A stretch of DNA of 5,485 nucleotides from Nitrospira sp. (GTDB lineage Bacteria; Nitrospirota; Nitrospiria; Nitrospirales; Nitrospiraceae), in NCBI GenBank assembly GCA_024998705.1, contig JACOEF010000241.1:1-5485 (forward strand). Direction: 5' to 3'. The stretch's first letter is position 1. Every line of letters begins with the position of its first letter. Below are positions 1 to 5,485 of this stretch, one piece after another. Below the pieces are notes generated by a model. That model was not told the DNA's origin, searched no databases, and saw nothing but the letters and a program-made list of their open reading frames with translations. The translations under genes and the position numbers were made by a program.

Positions 1-449
1 AATTGATCGACTTCCGCCTGGGTGGACCGAGTATGTTCAATCACCCACTCCTTGAGCTCCCGAGCCTGTGCAGTCAATGCGCGTTGGACAAAACCCGCCC
101 GGTCACGAAGCCGGAAGATCACGTCGCCGACCGAACCTTCCCACCGTCGAGCCGGAACTAACCCGGTTTCAGCTACGGCTTCCTGCTCGGCATGCCTGGC
201 GACCGGAGCCCCCAACCACTTGGACACACGCTGCCTCAGTGGTTGTACTGCCCGTTCTTCGGACCGGCCGTACTGGCACCAATCCTCGAACCGTTCGGTC
301 TTATCTTCCAATTTCACAAAAACTTTACTGATGCTCGCACGTAACGGCGAAGGCGCAAATGGATTCACACCGCCCTTCTCGGATTTGTCCGGGGCAAAGG
401 TGAGGAGATGAATCGGCTTCTCAGCCAATCGCTGCTGTTTACGCTTCAT
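1..449 (-). CDS. Hypothetical protein, 5' part only (runs off the left edge)
   Basis: An open frame of 149 codons runs from the ATG at 449-447 to the window edge without a stop. An in-frame TAA at 467-465 lies just upstream and no other start codon lies between, so the start is well bounded. The product begins MKRKQQRLAEKPIHLL. It looks soluble: rich in Arg, Glu and Gln, with four tryptophans (about residues 57, 79, 103, 135), no signal peptide and no membrane segment. The last 30 residues look helical and may form a coiled coil. I do not recognise the family. The composition is normal for a protein, whereas the opposite-strand frame over 22-411 is Ser/Arg/Cys-rich and looks like a shadow. 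By hand count, about 57% of the first 50 third positions are G or C, against about 80% in tldE, so its codon use differs. No clear Shine-Dalgarno precedes the ATG. It lies 156 nt downstream of tldE on the same strand and may share its transcript. Confidence 0.68.
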   Translation of the reverse strand, partial: MKRKQQRLAEKPIHLLTFAPDKSEKGGVNPFAPSPLRASISKVFVKLEDKTERFEDWCQYGRSEERAVQPLRQRVSKWLGAPVARHAEQEAVAETGLVPARRWEGSVGDVIFRLRDRAGFVQRALTAQARELKEWVIEHTRSTQAEVDQ

Positions 450-605
450 AAGGACACCGGCATCTTATCAGTCAAGCCTCGTTCATTCATTACTCTTTCC
501 ACTAGGCCGAGTCAATGCCCGAGACAGGTTTTTTGCCGTCCGGAGCCCGGCATCCCGCAGCCCCGGCCAGAGCAGAATCGACCCGACTTCCAGGGAAAAG
601 TCCGG
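450..605 (-). other. Intergenic gap between tldE and the unknown gene
   Basis: This 156-nt stretch lies between the tldE stop and the start of the partial gene. I see no hairpin followed by a T-run in the leftward direction, so read-through from tldE is possible. A TTGACT at 515-510 followed after 17 bp by TAATGA at 492-487 is a weak candidate promoter: the -35 is good and the -10 is poor. A second TTGACT lies at 475-470. A 14-codon frame (490-446) ends in an ATGA overlap with the next gene's start codon. Confidence 0.3.
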
Positions 606-1952
606 CTAGAATCGAGTGACGCTTGAAAAATTAAAGTCGTGGATTCGCATGGCGGGGACCAAGGCCTTCCCCGTTTCCGACGTGACCGCTTCGACCGGGG
701 CGGTGTAGGCATCCACCTGGTTGAACGCGCGCAAGGGACTCTCGTGAAAGCGGAAGTTGCGAATGGCCGAGGTGATCTCGCCGTTTTCAATCAGGAAGGT
801 GCCGTCTCTCGTCATGCCGGTGAGTGTCAGGTCGGACGGATTGACCGGACGGATGTACCAGAAATTCGTGACGAGAATGCCCCGCTGAGTCGTGCGGATG
901 AGATCGTCCACCCTTGTGCCGACGGGACGTTCTCCGGATAAGTAGGGAGACTCCAGCGTCGTCAGTGGATCGACCCCATGCTCCTGCGCAGTATACCGGT
1001 CGTGTAACAACTGGTTCAGCACCCCCGCCTCGATCCAGCCGGATTCGATGACCGGGAGCCCTTCATTCGTAAATCCATGGCCGAGCAGGTCGGCATGGGC
1101 GGGCTGGTTACGCAGGGACAACCGGCGGTCGAGAATCCGGCTGTGCAGTTTTCTGCTGAACGGGCTCGTCCCCTTGTAGAACGATTTCGCGTCCAACATC
1201 CAGATCATCCAGCTCAGCAACCCGGCGACAGCCGCCGGTTCCAGGATGACCGTGTAGCGGCCCGGCGGGAGCTCCTGCGGTTCGTCCGCCCCTCGTTTGG
1301 CTTTGATGATGGCCGCCAGCGTGCGCTCCTGCACATGCAAGCGATCGATGGATCGATGGGCCGCCGCCGACCAGCCGGTGGCTTCGCCCGCCTGCACCGT
1401 CAAACTGAAGCGAGCCTCGGTGCGTTCCTCATAGGCCCGCAATCCCGTGTCAGCCGCCAGCCCCACGATCGCCGTGCTGGACGACACCGTTCCGGCCGCA
1501 TTCAGATTCTCCATCTTGCATTGGCCGATGGCCTCACGCGCATAATCGAGCCGCCGCGCCGGTCCGGCTGCACTCGTTTCGGGACGCGAGGTCGGCAGCG
1601 ACAGGTAGGTCTGTGGCCCGACGGGGGGAAGATATTCGGGATCTTCGGGAGAGATGCGGGCAATACACTCGGCCTGCTTGAGGGTTTCACGCACCGCCCC
1701 GGCAGTAAAATCCGTCGTGCTGGCCGTGCCATGTTGTCGCCCGAAGGCCACGGTGATCGACAACGTTCCGCGCCGCTGGTTCACATTCTGAATGACCTGA
1801 TTGTTGGCGAAGCGAGTCGTGCCGCCATGCACATCGCGCAACGACAGAGAGGTGTGGTCACCCGTCGAGTGACTCATCACCAGCTCAGCCAGGAACTCGA
1901 ATTCCTGCCGGCCCGTCAACTTCGGCCACGATGGAGTGATCGACGACGTCAT
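606..1952 (-). CDS. tldE: TldE/PmbA, non-catalytic partner of the TldD-TldE metalloprotease
   Basis: The product is 448 aa, the usual length for TldE/PmbA. In characterised bacteria TldE pairs with TldD in a cytosolic protease that degrades short unfolded peptides; in E. coli this pair matures microcin B17 and degrades CcdA. The N-terminal beta-rich domain covers roughly residues 20-130. The C-terminal domain starts near PGRYTVILEP (about 230-239), continues through GHGFTNEGLPV (291-301), and ends with LIENGEITSAIRNFRFHES (about 387-405). There is no HExxxH motif and no cysteine equivalent to the TldD metal ligand, as expected for the TldE half. The ATG at 1952-1950 was chosen because it overlaps the tldD stop (ATGA) and has a modest GAAGG seven bases upstream (1964-1960). 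A longer frame reaches 2117, but only as a shadow inside tldD. The stop is TAG at 608-606. Confidence 0.93.
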   Translation of the reverse strand: MTSSITPSWPKLTGRQEFEFLAELVMSHSTGDHTSLSLRDVHGGTTRFANNQVIQNVNQRRGTLSITVAFGRQHGTASTTDFTAGAVRETLKQAECIARISPEDPEYLPPVGPQTYLSLPTSRPETSAAGPARRLDYAREAIGQCKMENLNAAGTVSSSTAIVGLAADTGLRAYEERTEARFSLTVQAGEATGWSAAAHRSIDRLHVQERTLAAIIKAKRGADEPQELPPGRYTVILEPAAVAGLLSWMIWMLDAKSFYKGTSPFSRKLHSRILDRRLSLRNQPAHADLLGHGFTNEGLPVIESGWIEAGVLNQLLHDRYTAQEHGVDPLTTLESPYLSGERPVGTRVDDLIRTTQRGILVTNFWYIRPVNPSDLTLTGMTRDGTFLIENGEITSAIRNFRFHESPLRAFNQVDAYTAPVEAVTSETGKALVPAMRIHDFNFSSVTRF

Positions 1953-3412
1953 TCGTTGGCCTTCGCTTCTCCGGCAATGACCTCCACGCGCCTGAACCGG
2001 GCATGGGACGCGGCATGGGTCATCCAACCGGATTGACCCGGCTGACCTTTGCCGCACGTAATAAATCCATATCGTCGTCGATGGCTGCGATCGGCCACGC
2101 CGTCGCACCGCCCCCAAAACTCCGGGGTAATGCCGTGATAGATCACGTCCCTGACCATGTGCGTGCGGCGACCGTTTTCAATCAGCCAGAACGCATCGCC
2201 CCCGAACTGAAAATTGTACCGTCGTTGATCGATGCTGTAAGACCCGTGGCCCTCGATGTAGATCCCTCGCTTCACATCGGCCAGCAATTCATCGAGAGTC
2301 GCGGTGCCCGGCTCCAACCCGATGTTCGCAATGCGCACCATCGGCACGCTCCCCCAACTATCGGCCCGGTTCGAACCTCGTGAACGTTCCTCATGGATTC
2401 GCGGCGCCACCTCGCGGTTCGTACAGTACCCGACGAAGAGCCCCTCTCGCACGATATCCCACTTCTGGCAACTCACTCCATCGTCGTCGTATCCCGTCGC
2501 CGCCAACGTCTGCGGTTCGGTGTTGTCGGCCACCAGATTCACGTGGGACGAACCATAGCGGTAGGTGCCGCGTTTATCGGGTGTCAGGAAACTCGTACCG
2601 GCATAATTCGCCTCGTAGCCGAGCGCGCGATCCAACTCACTGGTATGTCCACAGGACTCATGCATGGTCAACGACAGATGCTCCGGATCGAGCACTAGAT
2701 CGTATCGCCCGGCCTCGATCACCGGCGCCCGCACCTTCTCCACTGCCTGTTCAGCGAGACGCGCCCCTTCACGGGCAAAGTCGGTATCGCGGATCAACTC
2801 ATACCCCATGCGCAAATGCGGAGTATTGAACGACCGTGTCGCAAACCGTCCGTCCTGAATCGCCGTGGCGCTGCACTCGCCCTGCACCGCCAGCAGAGTA
2901 AACTCTAGATGAGAGCCTTCCGTGGAGACGAACAGCTTGCGGTCACGTTGTGTCCAGAATCTGGCATGGCTTCTGGCGATGCCCGGATGTCGCTGAATCA
3001 CGTCCATCGTGTTCAGCAGCAACGACGTTTGTTCTTCCAGGGGAACCGCGAATGGATCCAGCCGACAAGGAGTGACGATACGATCGCGATGCACCGGCTC
3101 AGACGCCAGATGCACCTTCGTGATGGCGAGCGAGGCCGATCCTTTGGCGATTTCTATGGCGAGGTCCGCCACACGTGGGATTTCTTCGAGGGAAATGATG
3201 GAGCTGGCTGCAAATCCCCAGGCGCCGCGATGCAACACCCGAATGCCGAACCCGCGATCGGTGCTCTCGTGAATGTGGGCGATGCGCCGGTCTTCACCGC
3301 TGATCGTCCGCGTCGTCGTATCGAGCAGGCGGATATCCGCATACTCGACCCCGGCCGAGCGGACACGGGACAACGCCAGCTCGGCCAACTCGTCCCACAG
3401 CGGTCCACTCAT
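1949..3412 (-). CDS. tldD: TldD family metalloprotease, catalytic subunit
   Basis: The product is 487 aa, close to the usual 470-490 for TldD. It is the metal-dependent catalytic half of the TldD-TldE peptidase. The N-terminal PmbA/TldD domain spans about residues 15-150. The catalytic C-terminal domain begins near GRYDLVLDPEHLSLTM (235-250). The metal motif HESCGH is at 251-256 and is followed by TSELDRALGYEANYAGTSF. The late cysteine of ITCGKGQP (Cys453) matches the third metal ligand known from E. coli TldD. GYDDDGVSC (307-315) is also family-typical. The motif is HES-C-GH rather than the common HEA-x-GH, and the C terminus ends in an HAASHARFRRVEV-type tail, so this is a divergent TldD subgroup. 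The ATG at 3412 was chosen over the frame opening at 3511 because GGGAG lies eight bases upstream and the extra 33 residues do not look conserved. The stop overlaps the tldE start. Confidence 0.94.
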   Translation of the reverse strand: MSGPLWDELAELALSRVRSAGVEYADIRLLDTTTRTISGEDRRIAHIHESTDRGFGIRVLHRGAWGFAASSIISLEEIPRVADLAIEIAKGSASLAITKVHLASEPVHRDRIVTPCRLDPFAVPLEEQTSLLLNTMDVIQRHPGIARSHARFWTQRDRKLFVSTEGSHLEFTLLAVQGECSATAIQDGRFATRSFNTPHLRMGYELIRDTDFAREGARLAEQAVEKVRAPVIEAGRYDLVLDPEHLSLTMHESCGHTSELDRALGYEANYAGTSFLTPDKRGTYRYGSSHVNLVADNTEPQTLAATGYDDDGVSCQKWDIVREGLFVGYCTNREVAPRIHEERSRGSNRADSWGSVPMVRIANIGLEPGTATLDELLADVKRGIYIEGHGSYSIDQRRYNFQFGGDAFWLIENGRRTHMVRDVIYHGITPEFWGRCDGVADRSHRRRYGFITCGKGQPGQSGWMTHAASHARFRRVEVIAGEAKANE

Positions 3413-3420
3413 CGAAGCAT

Positions 3421-3425
3421 CTCCC
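3421..3425 (-). promoter_or_regulatory. Ribosome binding site of tldD
   Basis: GGGAG on the minus strand, eight bases before the ATG at 3412. It decides the start against the longer frame reaching 3511. Confidence 0.6.
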
Positions 3426-3456
3426 GTTGCGGAAGGAGGATCAGGAAGTCTTGCGT

Positions 3457-3465
3457 AGTATAACA
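3457..3465 (-). promoter_or_regulatory. Candidate extended -10 promoter for tldD
   Basis: The minus strand reads TGTTATACT, which fits the extended -10 form TGnTATAAT with one mismatch. No good -35 lies 16-18 bp upstream, which extended -10 promoters can tolerate. A transcript would start near 3450, leaving a leader of about 38 nt before the tldD ATG. The plus strand over the same bases reads TATAAC (3459-3464) and could also serve the rightward gene, again without a clear -35. Confidence 0.4.
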
Positions 3466-3483
3466 AGATCGCGGGGGCCGATT

Positions 3484-3503
3484 CCTGCCTTTTCATCGGC
3501 AGG
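3484..3503. repeat. Inverted repeat in the tldD / HTH-zinc-ribbon divergent region
   Basis: The arms CCTGCC (3484-3489) and GGCAGG (3498-3503) are perfectly complementary across an eight-base spacer. The repeat lies about 20 bp upstream of the candidate tldD -10 and 24 bp before the start of the rightward gene. It could be an operator for a dimeric regulator or a leader hairpin in the rightward transcript. No T-run follows it, so it is not an intrinsic terminator. Confidence 0.4.
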
Positions 3504-3527
3504 CCGTTCACCTAAGATACCGACCGC

Positions 3528-3839
3528 ATGTTGTTCCCCAAACTGACACCTCGACGGCGGATCATCGAGCTGTTGACCGGTACCCTGTTGTCTTCTCACC
3601 AACTCGCGCAACTGCTCGGCATGCCGGAACGCCAGGTGGAAGACCATTTGACGCATATCGTGAAAACCCTGTCTCGCGATCCCGCGCGGACATTCCTGCT
3701 CGAACCGTCGGAATGCCAGGATTGCGCGTACGTCTTCCGCGAGCGAACCAGACTCACTCGTCCCAGCCGCTGCCCGCGCTGCCGTAGCGAAGCCATTACC
3801 TCCCCGCGATACGGTATCCGCGAGCACAACCACGCATGA
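3528..3839 (+). CDS. Predicted transcriptional regulator: HTH fused to a zinc ribbon (COG3357-like)
   Basis: The product is 103 aa with two parts. Residues 8-50 look like a winged-helix or HTH domain: TPRRRIIELLTGTLLSSHQL, then AQLLGMPERQVEDHLTHIV, where the recognition helix is probably near PERQVEDHL. Residues 61-90 form a zinc ribbon with two knuckles, ECQDC (Cys63, Cys66) and RCPRC (Cys82, Cys85). This order matches small predicted regulators of the COG3357 type, whose targets are not established. An in-frame TAA at 3513-3515 leaves only the ATG at 3528 as a normal start. No strong Shine-Dalgarno precedes it, so translation may depend on a very short leader. The gene diverges from tldD across 115 bp, an arrangement common for local regulators. 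A lipoprotein gene follows 107 bp downstream. The DNA-binding role is inferred from domains only. Confidence 0.85.
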   Translation: MLFPKLTPRRRIIELLTGTLLSSHQLAQLLGMPERQVEDHLTHIVKTLSRDPARTFLLEPSECQDCAYVFRERTRLTRPSRCPRCRSEAITSPRYGIREHNHA

Positions 3840-3933
3840 TCCAAGCGAGACCGCCCGCTTGCAACTGCCGATGCCTTGAGCCAGACTACGCACATGCCTC
3901 AGCTCACGAAACCGTTCCGCGACACGTCATCCC

Positions 3934-3939
3934 GGAGGG
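3934..3939 (+). promoter_or_regulatory. Ribosome binding site of the small lipoprotein
   Basis: GGAGGG lies seven bases before the ATG at 3947. It selects this start over the frame opening at 3836, which would add 37 residues in front of the signal peptide. Confidence 0.8.
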
Positions 3940-3946
3940 TAACCGC

Positions 3947-4171
3947 ATGAACAGAGTATCTGGGTGGATCATTCCGACTCTACTCCTGATCCTCTACGCC
4001 TGTGGTCCCGACCAGGCGGCGCAGCTGCTGGAGACGGCCCAGTTCGAAGAGCGCCAAGCCAACAACGCCCACGCCAGGGAACTCTACGAAGAAATTCTCC
4101 GTCACTACCCCGACAGTCCCGCCGCCAAGATCGCCCGGACACGTCTGGCTGAACTCGTCCCCAAACCATAA
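3947..4171 (+). CDS. Small lipoprotein with one TPR-like helical hairpin
   Basis: The product is 74 aa. It starts with a type II signal peptide: MNR, a hydrophobic stretch WIIPTLLLILYAC, and a lipobox LYAC with the lipidated Cys at residue 19. The mature part is only about 56 residues and forms one TPR-like unit, AAQLLETAQFEERQ plus ARELYEEILRHYPDSPAAKI, resembling single repeats of BamD- or YbgF-type envelope proteins. Gly-Pro after the Cys gives no inner-membrane retention Asp at +2, so an outer-membrane destination is possible if E. coli rules hold. A very good Shine-Dalgarno supports this start. The gene follows the HTH/zinc-ribbon gene by 107 bp with no visible terminator or promoter between, so co-transcription is possible. 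The 50 bp between its stop and the convergent DUF1295 stop hold no GC hairpin with a T-run. Its specific role is unknown; a scaffold or partner-binding role is a guess from the repeat. Confidence 0.83.
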   Translation: MNRVSGWIIPTLLLILYACGPDQAAQLLETAQFEERQANNAHARELYEEILRHYPDSPAAKIARTRLAELVPKP

Positions 4172-4221
4172 CGACAGCCATGTATCCCCTTGTGTTTCCG
4201 CATTCTGTTAATCCGTATTAT

Positions 4222-5025
4222 TCATGAATGCCGGCGCGGGAACCAGGGAAAGAAGGCGTTGGTCGTGCGCCGATACTCGGCATATTCCTCACCACGGCTC
4301 GTCATGCTCTGCGCTTCCGTCCAGGGAATGCCGGTGACCTTCAGCAGAGCTACGCCCATGGCCATGGGACCGATCAGGGTCAGACCCCAGCCTCCCGTGG
4401 GAATCGCCAGCGCCATCCACACATAACTCCACCAGTGCAGGCATTCGAAGAAGTAGTTGGGATGGCGAGAATAGCGCCACAGGCCGATCCGGCACACACG
4501 ATCTGCATTCCACGGCTTGCGGCGAAACGCAGCCAGCTGCCAATCGGCCACTGCCTCGCCCGTGACGGCTACAGCCCACCAGAGAAATCCAATCAGGTCC
4601 CAAAAATGAAACGGCGGATGGGGATTCTGCATGACGATGAGGGGAGGAAGCGAAAACATCGCGAGGGCGGCGGCCTGGAGCTGGAAATACCAGAACAGGC
4701 GTGAGGACTCGTGCGCGCCCCATCGACGGCGTAGCGCGCGGTATCGGCCGTCCTCCTGCTTGCGCCACACCCGATCGATGAGTACATGGGTACCGAGACG
4801 GGCGGCATAGAGGAAGATCATCAACGCCACCAGCAAGCGCCGGGCCGGTTCTCCCGCGACGGAGCCTGCGTACCACCACGCCACCAGTGCCAGCCCGTAA
4901 CACCAGCCCACATCGGCGAGGGACGCGTTACGGATGCGGCGCTCGATCAACCAGAGCAGGACCATCAAGGCTGCAGAAGCGGCCCAGGCGGTGATGAGGA
5001 GGGACAGGGGATCTCTCGCTGTCAT
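4222..5025 (-). CDS. DUF1295 / steroid 5-alpha-reductase-like integral membrane protein
   Basis: The product is 267 aa, typical for the DUF1295 (COG3752) family, which is related to the C-terminal domain of steroid 5-alpha-reductases and to isoprenylcysteine methyltransferases. Family members are membrane enzymes or predicted oxidoreductases; the bacterial substrate is generally unknown. Hydrophobic segments lie near residues 8-27, 38-55, 62-80, 110-132, 141-160 and 196-230. The signature GLWRYSRHPNYFFE is at 181-194, the presumed cofactor-binding region, and the end has the usual EYAEYRRTTNAFFPWFP (247-263). The ATG at 5025 places the first membrane helix close to the N terminus. An upstream in-frame GTG at 5055 would add ten residues (CRSCP-type) and cannot be excluded, since neither start has a clear Shine-Dalgarno. 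The gene converges on the lipoprotein gene and diverges from the cytochrome gene. The sequence offers no pathway link to either. Confidence 0.9.
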   Translation of the reverse strand: MTARDPLSLLITAWAASAALMVLLWLIERRIRNASLADVGWCYGLALVAWWYAGSVAGEPARRLLVALMIFLYAARLGTHVLIDRVWRKQEDGRYRALRRRWGAHESSRLFWYFQLQAAALAMFSLPPLIVMQNPHPPFHFWDLIGFLWWAVAVTGEAVADWQLAAFRRKPWNADRVCRIGLWRYSRHPNYFFECLHWWSYVWMALAIPTGGWGLTLIGPMAMGVALLKVTGIPWTEAQSMTSRGEEYAEYRRTTNAFFPWFPRRHS

Positions 5026-5084
5026 GCGATCAGCTACTGGACATGAACGGCACACGAACCGGATTCACCGCACAGAATCGCGCA

Positions 5085-5090
5085 ATTGTA
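5085..5090 (-). promoter_or_regulatory. Candidate -10 element for the DUF1295 gene
   Basis: The minus strand reads TACAAT, five of six matches to TATAAT. The expected -35 region (about 5108-5113) is poor. Initiation near 5078 would leave a leader of about 53 nt to the ATG at 5025, or 23 nt to the GTG at 5055. Confidence 0.3.
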
Positions 5091-5123
5091 CTATGACGGT
5101 CTGCATCAGGACAGAGCCACCCC

Positions 5124-5140
5124 GTCGAATGGCATTCGAC
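5124..5140. promoter_or_regulatory. Perfect 17-bp palindrome, candidate operator
   Basis: The sequence GTCGAATGGCATTCGAC has 8-bp arms that are perfectly complementary around one central G (5132). It lies in the divergent region between the DUF1295 and cytochrome c genes, about 70 bp before the cytochrome start. It would overlap the -35 region of a possible rightward -10, TAAGAT at 5153-5158, whose own -35 is weak. That geometry suits a dimeric repressor or an activator contacting polymerase. A one-base loop is too tight for RNA, although a 7-bp stem with a GGC loop is possible. The cognate regulator is not identifiable here. Confidence 0.5.
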
Positions 5141-5168
5141 TGCAGAGACAGGTAAGATTCACCAATAG

Positions 5169-5187
5169 GACGGTGGCAAGTACCGTC
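5169..5187. repeat. Inverted repeat GACGGT-N7-ACCGTC upstream of cytochrome c
   Basis: The arms at 5169-5174 and 5182-5187 are perfectly complementary. The repeat ends 11 bases before the Shine-Dalgarno, so it probably lies in the 5' leader of the cytochrome mRNA. A third copy of GACGGT is at 5095-5100, next to the candidate leftward -10. It could be an operator or a leader stem-loop. Confidence 0.4.
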
Positions 5188-5197
5188 ACATCACGCC

Positions 5198-5203
5198 GGA
5201 GGA
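5198..5203 (+). promoter_or_regulatory. Ribosome binding site of cytochrome c
   Basis: GGAGGA lies six bases before the ATG at 5210, an optimal arrangement that fixes the start. Confidence 0.82.
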
Positions 5204-5209
5204 ACTGTT

Positions 5210-5485
5210 ATGAACGTGAGGTTCATCGGAGCGTTGATCGTCGCGATAACTATTGTGGCTGCGGCACCGGCCCGATCCGGGGCCGGTGAGAATACTGCGC
5301 CGAAAACTGCTGACCCGGCAAAGGGGAAGACACTCTTCATCAAACACTGCGCCGGATGTCACGGAGCCCAGGGCAAAGGGGATGGGTACAAACTACTTGG
5401 GCCCGATCCGGCAAATCTCACAGCCCCGGCGACCAGAAAGAAATCCGACAGTGCCCTGCTGGCAACCATCCACGAGGGCAAGCCG
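5210..5485 (+). CDS. Exported class I c-type cytochrome, 5' part only
   Basis: Ninety-two codons are visible before the right edge, with no stop. The product begins with a Sec signal peptide, MNVRFIGALIVAITIVAAAP, with probable cleavage after APA (residue 21) or a few residues later. A Thr/Pro/Lys-rich linker follows. The mature domain starts near DPAKGKTLFIKHCAGCHGAQ, with one heme-binding CAGCH (Cys47, Cys50, His51). GKGDGYKLLGPDPANLTAPA (55-74) and the end IHEGKP match small mono-heme cytochromes that act as periplasmic electron carriers or as subunits of oxidoreductases. The axial methionine expected soon after HEGKP lies beyond the window, so completeness cannot be judged. Partners are unknown. 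The upstream region holds a palindrome and an inverted repeat that may control expression. Confidence 0.9.
   Translation, partial: MNVRFIGALIVAITIVAAAPARSGAGENTAPKTADPAKGKTLFIKHCAGCHGAQGKGDGYKLLGPDPANLTAPATRKKSDSALLATIHEGKP

Noticed and set aside
22..411. A 129-codon plus-strand open frame at the left edge
   Set aside because: Its composition is Ser/Arg/Cys-rich and no Shine-Dalgarno precedes it. The minus-strand frame, open to the edge, has normal protein composition.
533..560. GC-rich stretch with a T-run after tldE, considered as a terminator
   Set aside because: The T-run is on the wrong side for leftward transcription, and the GC blocks (AGCCCGGC and AGCCCCGGC) are direct rather than inverted repeats.
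1343..1358. Tandem 8-mer GATCGATG x2
   Set aside because: It sits in frame inside tldE (residues around HRSIDR), has only two units and is best explained by coding sequence.
1077..2036. A 319-codon plus-strand open frame
   Set aside because: It lies almost entirely antisense to tldE, is very Arg/Gln-rich, has no recognisable domain and fits a GC-driven shadow frame.
2909..3463. A 184-codon plus-strand open frame
   Set aside because: It is antisense to the N-terminal half of tldD, which has clear family motifs.
3434..3546. A strong plus-strand AAGGAGGA followed by a TTG-started 31-codon frame
   Set aside because: The frame is short, basic and without features, and overlaps the regulator gene in another frame. 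The purine run may be chance.
3836..3946. Longer version of the lipoprotein starting at 3836 with an ATGA overlap to the regulator gene
   Set aside because: It would place 37 residues before a clear type II signal peptide, and the ATG at 3947 has an excellent Shine-Dalgarno.
4220..4229. ATTCATGAAT palindrome at the DUF1295 stop codon
   Set aside because: It is short and AT-rich, spans the stop codon and has no T-run. Chance is the simplest explanation.

Overview
This is a GC-rich bacterial window with six protein genes, two of them cut by the window edges. The source is probably a Gram-negative bacterium: there is a small lipoprotein with a lipobox, an exported c-type cytochrome, and Shine-Dalgarno sequences of the GGAGG type. 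The TldD variant, the HTH/zinc-ribbon regulator and the cytochrome resemble what I remember from Nitrospira-like (Nitrospirota) genomes. That placement is an inference from memory, not from a search.

Layout. Positions 1-3412 hold a leftward cluster: tldD (3412-1949), then tldE/pmbA (1952-606) with an ATGA stop-start overlap, then after a 156-nt gap the first 149 codons of an unrecognised gene (449-1) that leaves the window. Divergent from tldD, across a 115-bp intergenic region with an extended -10 element and an inverted repeat, a rightward pair begins: a 103-aa HTH plus zinc-ribbon predicted regulator (3528-3839) and a 74-aa TPR-like lipoprotein (3947-4171). A leftward DUF1295 / steroid-5-alpha-reductase-like membrane protein (5025-4222) converges on that pair. 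A second divergent intergenic region (5026-5209) holds a perfect 17-bp palindrome and a further inverted repeat. It leads into the start of an exported class I cytochrome c (5210 to the window end).

How the genes relate. TldD and TldE are the two halves of a heterodimeric metalloprotease that acts on short unfolded peptides, so their overlap fits equimolar synthesis. The divergent HTH/zinc-ribbon protein is a plausible local regulator, but nothing in the sequence proves its target. The lipoprotein, the DUF1295 protein and the cytochrome are separate envelope or membrane functions with no evident shared pathway. I saw no tRNA, rRNA, CRISPR array, insertion sequence or convincing intrinsic terminator. 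I did not find a clearly new system. The best leads are the divergent HESCGH-type TldD, the possible tldD/regulator control region, and the palindromic operator candidate upstream of the cytochrome.
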